NCBI GenBank assembly: GCA_035772785.1
Contig: JAOCPU010000069.1
Span: 62,001-126,000, forward strand
DNA from: Phlebiopsis flavidoalba
Taxonomy: Eukaryota; Basidiomycota; Agaricomycetes; Polyporales; Phanerochaetaceae
Length of the DNA stretch: 64,000 bases
Direction: 5' to 3'
The notes below the pieces were generated by a model, which worked only from the letters and a program-made list of their open reading frames with translations, had not been told where the DNA came from and searched no databases. The translations under genes and the position numbers were made by a program. Below are positions 58,198 through 64,000 of this stretch, in pieces. The first letter of the stretch is position 1. Each line of letters opens with the position of its first letter.

Positions 58198-60038
58198 ATG
58201 CGGTACTCTGCGTCCTCGGTCTTATTCTCGCCCCTTCTTGCCCTCGTTGACCGCCGCGTCTCCCATCTCCGACGGCGAAGTCAAGGATGTTCCTTGCTCG
58301 CGAGGACTCTTCTTTGAAGCTCTCTGCACTTTGCTCGCCGCGATGCCGCAAGGCTACCAGAGCCGTCACCTTCGACCTGAAGAGTTTACATGCCCCCAGT
58401 GAAGCGGGATAGCGTCGACGTTGGACAGATGGCGACCTTCACTAGCGGGGTGTCCCACAACCTACGCGAGGCGCTCTTGGCGCTACGTTTCCTCGGCGGC
58501 CAGCAACCACGAGCTCGATGAGCAGAACGTTGACAACGTCGCGGCTCCTCTTATGATGCGGGTTGGTGTCTGTCAACCATGCCTCGATGCGTTCCCTATT
58601 GAATTATCGTCCCACAGGTACTGTTCCAAACCTGAAATGGAGTATGTGTCCCTGTCACATACCCGTCTTCTCAAGGTTCGCACCAATACATTGCATTTGT
58701 ATATCTTGTGACTGTAACTGACCGACCTCCATCACAGGGAGGCTGGGTACGCGAGCAAGTCATCACGGATCTCCCACCCTGTAGGTCGTCGCGAGCAGCT
58801 CTCCCTGCGTCGTGCTAATCCGTCCATCCAATCAGCCAAGGATATCACGCGCTGGTGCTGAGCTGCGATGGCGCCAAACGCATATCGCGAGCTGTAAGAA
58901 TCACCCTCCACCTTCTTTTTGACCTACGCTGATGCTTCTTTGCCAGGCACTGGCATCGTGTCGCGGAGTGGGGGGCTACATCCTTCGGTGGTGGTACCGG
59001 TCGCATCACCGCCATCGACGAGAACGGAAAGAATTTCATCTCTGATATTAAGGGCCCTCTGAACGGTTCTGACCCTGACATCTACTAGTAAGCGATCGTG
59101 GTTGCGGTACGGTGGGACGGACAATGCTGACCACTTCGCGCGCAGCTTCCCACCTGGTGTGCCGCCACAGCATCCAAGCGCTCGATGATGGCCTTGAGAT
59201 CCTTCTCATCTTCACGGACGGCAACTTCGACGCGACAGGCACCACGTTCATGCTTTCGGATTGGCTCGTGCACACTCCCCTCGAGGTAGTCGCTAAGAAC
59301 ATGGCATGAACGCAAGCGTCTGGTGGCGAAACATGCCCCCGAAGGACCCGTACATTTACGAGAGCACCAAGGCGCCGCCCGCCTCTTGGCCCACGCGCCG
59401 CGGAAGAGTTCATCGAGAGCCCCCGCAGGCACCATCCCGGCTAGCCAGTTTGTCTTCGAGCTGTCCAAGCAAGAGAAGACTATGGCTCCTGGCGGCGGAG
59501 GATGGGTCAAGATTCAGGACTCAGCCACCAACTTCCCTATCTCGACCTTGCTCGCGAGTGCCTCTCGTGTACGTCGAGCCCAACGGTCTTCGGGAAATGC
59601 ACTGGCACAACAACGATGGTGCGTCCTCGTTTCTTTCTTCTGATGCCAATTTGTCCTCATTCCTTCTTTCTAGAATGGGATGTACATCATCAGCGGTACC
59701 GGCCGTGCAACCGCGTTCGCTGGCTCCAGCACGGCGCGGACCTTCGACTTCCAGGTACGTCTTTTTCTCCATGCCCGTATGCTCCAACTTCTGACAACGT
59801 TGTCCAGAACCGGCGATACTGGCGTGTTCCCGACCTCGTACGGCCACTACATCCAGAACACACCTCCCCCACCGAGCCTCTCATCTTCCTCGAGCTGTTC
59901 AAGGCGCCGAAATTCATCGACTTCAGTGCTTCGCAGTGGATGGCTCTCACACCTCCTCAAATTGTCGCTGATCTCCTTAACGTCCCCACCGAGGCTGTCT
60001 CGGCTATGACCAAGCAGAAACAAGTACTTATTGCTTAA
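58198..60038 (+). CDS. Oxalate decarboxylase (bicupin)
   Basis: This is a Mn-dependent enzyme converting oxalate to formate and CO2, secreted or wall-associated in wood-decay fungi to control oxalate and pH. The ATG at 58198 gives a signal-peptide-like start, MRYSASSVLFSPLLAL, then (one slip) TAASPISDGEVKDVP. Later come EQNVDNVAAP, SLSHTRLLK, GGWVREQVITDLPPS and the first cupin with REL/HWHRVAEWG, where the His pair and Glu bind Mn. TRITAIDENGKNFISDIKGP, FPPGVP, ALDDGLEILLIFTDGNFDAT and GTTFMLSDWLVHTPLEVVAK follow. The second cupin has VYVEPNGLREMHWHNN, MYIISGTGRATAFAGSSTAR, GDTGVFPTSYGHYIQN and LIFLELFKAPKFIDFSASQW. It ends MALTPPQIVADLLNVPTEAV ... QVLIA at 60038. Both HxH metal motifs are present. 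Multiple slips and small introns occur. Confidence 0.92.
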
Positions 60039-60276
60039 TGATTTGTAGATGTACGAGCTGTATAGTGACTGTCTCGTTATTGCTTGTCTCCCTGCGTTTA
60101 GACTCACTTATTCATATTCTTCGGTATACGCGCAGCGGAAGGGGTTGTTGTTGTACTGCTATTCTCTAGTTTCATGTCGTGTTGTACCCGCTCATAATCT
60201 ATCTCTATCATCTCAACTTCTTATCTACTGGCTGCGCGGCAAGAACGACACAAGGGCATATCTGCAACAAAGTCCG
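60039..60276. other. Intergenic, convergent 3' ends
   Basis: This T-rich spacer lies between the oxalate decarboxylase and ARMT1 stops. Nothing else was seen. Confidence 0.45.
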
Positions 60277-62603
60277 TTAAGTAAGGTATCCGGCAAAGTG
60301 ACAAAGTGTGCAATCCGCGTACTTTCCGTTCACGCGCCATTTCTCGCCAGAACGCGTCGAGCCTGTCCGCGACCTCTTTAGCCACGCCGACGACAACGTC
60401 GGCCTTGTTTGTCCGAAGACTGAGGATTGGAAATCCCCAGCCAAGGGTCCTGACAATTCATGAGTTAGCGAACAGTAGGGTTGCGCCACATAAGCGCACG
60501 CACCGACTGCCGTATCGAACGGCGTCGACACGGGCCACCGAATATCGCCTGTACAACTTCCGGTAACTGGTGGAGGTTGTGTCACTTCAGCTCGGTAACA
60601 AGCGAACGCGAGCATGCTGCCTTACTTCAAGTCACCCTGCATTGATAGACAATTCGGAATTTCAGCAAAACGATGACGGGCCGCCTGTGATGGATCTCAG
60701 CACCTTTAATATGACGAGTGAACTCGCTTTGAGATCGGACCAAAGCTCAGGCGCCTTATCCTTGAGATCCCAGTACGGCCAGGGTCCGGTCCAGAAGTTT
60801 GCCTTTGCCAAGTACGTCAGCCCCACGGCTCTAGCGAAAGCATATGGCACACATGCACCTTGTCGTTGGCATATCCCAGCGGCGTGTCCGTAGGCACACT
60901 GACAGCGCGAAACACACCAGAATCAAGGTACGATTGCCAACGGGCGACCATCGTCACTTGAGGTGCTCGTGTCCCTCCCGTGGACGGAGGCGTGGCGTCT
61001 CCGGCGGCCTCTGTGGACTTCGTAAAGAACGTCTCGGATTGAAGCGATGGAATGGTGGACTTGAAGTCCGGCGGTGTCACGTCTGAGACGAACCATGGGA
61101 TGAGTTTGGGACTGCACCATGCGGACTCAGCGTAAGCGGTGGAGGATAAACGGGCTAGGGGCGCACTGAAACACAACACGGGACACATAGGGCGTGTACG
61201 TTACTAGAAAGTCGGCAAACACGAAATCCGTGAAGAGCTATTGGCCTGGTCAGCGTACCTCGCGAGCTGCTTTAGATATCAATACCTCAAAACCGGCTAG
61301 CGTAGATCTAAGTGAGCGCGAGATGGGCGTGGTTGGATGTAACGCGCACCGTTATCAAGGACAAAGTCGACCCGGGTGTCTTTGCCCGAAAGACTCTCAA
61401 GATATTCGATGACGTTCTGCTGATCATCCTTCAGGATGAACTCCTTGCGAGCGGCCTGCGCGTCTCTCCCGACTGTTTGCAGGGTGGCAATGTCATCGTG
61501 CGAGAGGTGGGTCAGTAGCGAGAGGTCCTAAGAGTGTCATGGAGTGAGCCGCGGTTGCGGTGCGGGCTTGTGGCGAACATACGGTGGCATTACCCCTACA
61601 AGTACGCATGGTCGGTCTTGATAGTGGAAAAAATATATCTGGCAAGAACATACCAAAGACACATCTGTATCATCTCCTTGAACAAAACGGCAAGTTTAGC
61701 GGGGTCGCTCTGCAGTGCATCTTTCTCCGCTTCAAGTTCATGGCATCGTACCCGCCAGTTCTGTCCAAAACAAAAACGGCGTCATTACATCGGTCTGGCG
61801 AATCATATCCGTCCACTTACGATATATTTGCCTTAGCGCTCCCGCGGAATGTTTCTTGTTTCTGGGTGTAGAACGGGTCAAACTCGCGCCAATGAAGGGT
61901 CTGGGCAAAGAACGAGCGAATAAGACGGTATCTGCACAATTTCAGCCCATAAACCATCCGCCGCGAGACGTGAGACGACTACAAGTAACACCTGTTACAC
62001 GTCTATTCATTCCATATAGTGAATAAAGTCGATATGATTGGCTTACTCTGCGAACAACCATGGAGCAGTAAACCACGGTGTGTTCTTTCCGTCGCCAGCG
62101 AGTTTGTCGAGATCCTGGTTGTACTCTTGAGCATACGATTCGCCATCTGAAGGTATGGATCTGGATGCACGATGAGGGAAGCACGTCAAGCCAGGAGATG
62201 AAAAGCACGCACTCGAGAGCCCGGTCCCTGGCCATGTCATACTTCAATTTGCTGATCTTCTCAATGATTGCCTTGCCCTCAGTAATCCTCGCTTCAGCAC
62301 AGGTTGCTTCCCTCGCCGCCGGCTGGAAGAGTGTGCAGCGACACGCCGATCTCGTGTGGTCAATCTTGTAGATCGTGTCGATGATTCCCGTGAGGATGAC
62401 AGGCCATCGCTTCACAACTGTCTCGTAGCTATAAAGCAGCGAGCCTCATCTCAGCATCTATGCCTTCAGAAGTTGGGAAATGTTCCAGTTACCCGAATCT
62501 GTAGGCCTGTATTGAGAAGAAAGTAGTCAACTACTATGGGCAAGGACAAGACAAACCCAGATTTGTCCGTGGGATCGTACGGAGGGAAGGGCGGTTCGAA
62601 CAT
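60277..62603 (-). CDS. ARMT1: ARMT1/DUF89-family metal-dependent phosphatase
   Basis: This is a DUF89 damage-control phosphatase (yeast Hrt2/YMR027W, human ARMT1), which acts on sugar phosphates and has reported carboxyl-methyltransferase activity. The ATG at 62603 opens MFEPPFPPYDPTDKSGF. After an intron come VVKRWPVILTGIIDTIYKID, then EGKAIIEKISKLKYDMARDR and IPSDGESYAQEYNQDLDKLA. GDGKNTPWFTAPWLFAECYL, HWREFDPFYTQKQETFRG and LQTVGRDAQAARKEFILKDD follow. The C-terminal half has PWFVSDVTPPDFKSTIPSLQ, with the DVTPxDF metal-binding block. Then come RWQSYLDSGVFR, NFWTGPWPYWDLKDKAPELW and SDLKASSLVI (in family members followed by FKGDLNYR). SLRTNKADVVVGVAKEVADR ends with GEKWRVNGKY. The stop is at 60277-60279. 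The GDLNYR exon itself is damaged by slips. Confidence 0.92.
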
Positions 62604-62901
62604 GGTTTAGAGTAGTATAATATTCTGAATTCAAGAGCTTGAGGAGTTGGGTCTCAAAAGGAGAGTCTCCCACTCGAGGTCGAGGAGAAGAACGAGAAGG
62701 TTAGACGCGCATTGCATCATCCACGCGGATTGATCATTTTGGGTTTGATGCGCCTGTTTGATGCGCCCTCATCTCCGGATAACGGCTAGATGCACCCGCA
62801 TGGTCAGTTGTTATCGGCAAGCCGTCTCGAGCCGCGTCGTCTCACACCCGTACACCCTACCCCATCACACACGAGCACGACCCGCTACGTCGCGAGCAGA
62901 C
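62604..62901. promoter_or_regulatory. Divergent promoter of ARMT1 and the M28 peptidase
   Basis: About 300 bp separate the two divergent start codons. The right part is C-rich (CACACCCGTACACCCTACCCC). No specific site could be assigned. Confidence 0.4.
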
Positions 62902-64000
62902 ATGCTCGCCAACACTCTCGCGCCGTTCATTCTTCTAGTTTCGAAGCAGCTGCCAGCGAGCACACAGCCGCATTCTTGTCTCGAATATCACGGCACCTCC
63001 ACAACGGGCAAGTACAACATTCTTCGGGACGGTCGATGAAACCTGCATAACAGATGCCGTGCCGCTCATGGAGTCTGGCAGCTTCGTTGCCGTGGACTAC
63101 AATGCTCGGGTCTGAGCTCGTCTGGCTCGAGAGCGAGTCCGAAGCGATAGATGAGTCGTTTGCGAGCCAAGTCTCTCGACCTCCTACGACGCGGTAACGC
63201 TGTTCCTCCAAAGTCCAAATTCTGAAGAGCTCTGCCGTCGTCAGCTACGCTGAACAAGGCCAGCAAATCATGTACGAAGATCCGTGTGCCGACGTACTTC
63301 AAGTGCTTCACCAAGACCCTCACTCTGTGCTGCTCCCGCGTCGACCGTACTCTCGCTGCGTCCATCGATACCCACCTTCCACCACACTGGAGGTCCATGA
63401 CGATATCTCGCGAACCTCAACAACTGGTACCTGTACCTACTTCCGCCGTAGAACGCGTCCGGAAGATCCTCAAGCAAACGAAGTTTGACCCAGTGGTCGC
63501 ATCCCTTGTAAACAAGATCTCTACTACAGACCTGAAGAACGATATTCGCTATCTGACTGGCGAAGATCCTAAGTCAAACATTCTGTCTCGCCACTCGTTC
63601 TCGGACGGCGTGCATGTTGCGGCTCATTGGATCAAGGGACTCTTCGAGCACACTGGTGCTACCTGCGAGCTCCGTCCTTTCCTCTCTGGTTTTTTGGACC
63701 TAACGTCATCTGGTGAGCATTGGCGTCATTTGGCGCGATATGGGCGACTAATTCATGTTACAGCTCGTTCCCCTCGACGGTGAACACCACGGAGACGATC
63801 CTCATCAGCGCCCACTACGACAGCCGCGGCTCCTTCGGCAGCCACAACGCGTGCTCCTGGTGGAGACGACGACGGTAGCGGGACCGTCGCGCTTCTTTCG
63901 ATCGCCCGTACCATCGCCAAGACCGGCGTCACCTTCAAGAAGAACGTACAGCTTTGTGCCTTTGCGGGAGAAGAGCAGGGACTCCTCGGCTCGCGTGCCT
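62902..64000 (+). CDS. Secreted M28 aminopeptidase (partial, runs off window)
   Basis: This is a zinc-dependent leucine aminopeptidase-like exopeptidase of family M28, probably extracellular. The ATG at 62902 opens MLANTLAPFILLV, a signal-peptide start. Pro-region segments follow: KSSAVVSYAEQGQQIMYE (with slips), then VPVPTSAVERVRKILKQTKF, DPVVASLVNKISTTDLKNDI, RYLTGEDPKSNILSRHSFSD and HVAAHWIKGLFEHTGATCEL. An intron with a GTGAGCATT donor near 63711 is followed by NTTETILISAHYDSRGSFGS, containing the metal-binding HYDS. One slip later APGGDDDGSGTVALLSIART gives the second metal ligand, in GxDDxGSG. AFAGEEQGLLGSRA supplies the catalytic Glu-Glu. The sequence ends at the window edge, so the C-terminal third is missing. 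Confidence 0.9.

Overview
This window looks like chromosomal DNA of a filamentous basidiomycete, most likely an Agaricomycete and plausibly a wood-decay polypore. Genes are densely packed on both strands and broken by many 50-65 bp GT...AG introns. The gene content also points there: a fungal STE3 pheromone receptor, a CLA4-type PAK kinase with PH, CRIB and kinase domains, a DUF6534 membrane protein, BTB and F-box proteins typical of mushrooms, and an oxalate decarboxylase. All identifications come from reading translations by eye, with no database search. Most exon borders and several start codons are therefore approximate.

Layout. 1-455: start of a gene leaving the window on the minus strand. 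640-3433: a 2.8 kb foldback (inverted-repeat) transposable element with an 8-bp target duplication. 5163-15206: DUF6534 membrane protein, STE3 receptor, a coiled-coil membrane protein, a BTB protein and CNOT11. 15714-18759: CLA4 kinase. 19629-20728: two mitochondrial genes (SDHAF4 and RSM19/uS19m). 20973-24543: two tandem FtsJ-like methyltransferase genes, the second head-to-head with an unrecognised gene. 26307-30164: a large unrecognised multi-exon gene with a TATA box. 31041-33679: UBE2S-like E2 and OPI3-like phospholipid methyltransferase. 34969-37030: small secreted protein and a short-chain dehydrogenase. 37962-42521: two MDR oxidoreductase paralogues flanking an unrecognised gene. 43927-46260: a GPI/Kre9-like cell-wall protein and an unknown gene. 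48074-53771: F-box/LRR protein, bHLH factor and DML1/misato. 54215-56183: Ser-rich and unknown genes. 58198-64000: oxalate decarboxylase, ARMT1/DUF89 phosphatase and an M28 aminopeptidase running off the end.

The most informative feature is the linkage of STE3 to CLA4, about 6 kb apart. This is the arrangement expected at a basidiomycete pheromone-receptor (B or P/R mating-type) region. The other genes are mostly housekeeping and do not form an obvious metabolic cluster.

Nearly every recognisable gene needs one or more single-base corrections to stay in frame, usually in C, G, T or A runs. The pattern covers housekeeping genes too (UBE2S, CLA4, SDHAF4, CNOT11), so uncorrected homopolymer errors in the assembly are a better explanation than mass pseudogenisation. 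For this reason the spans given are gene spans from start codon to stop codon, not literal open reading frames.
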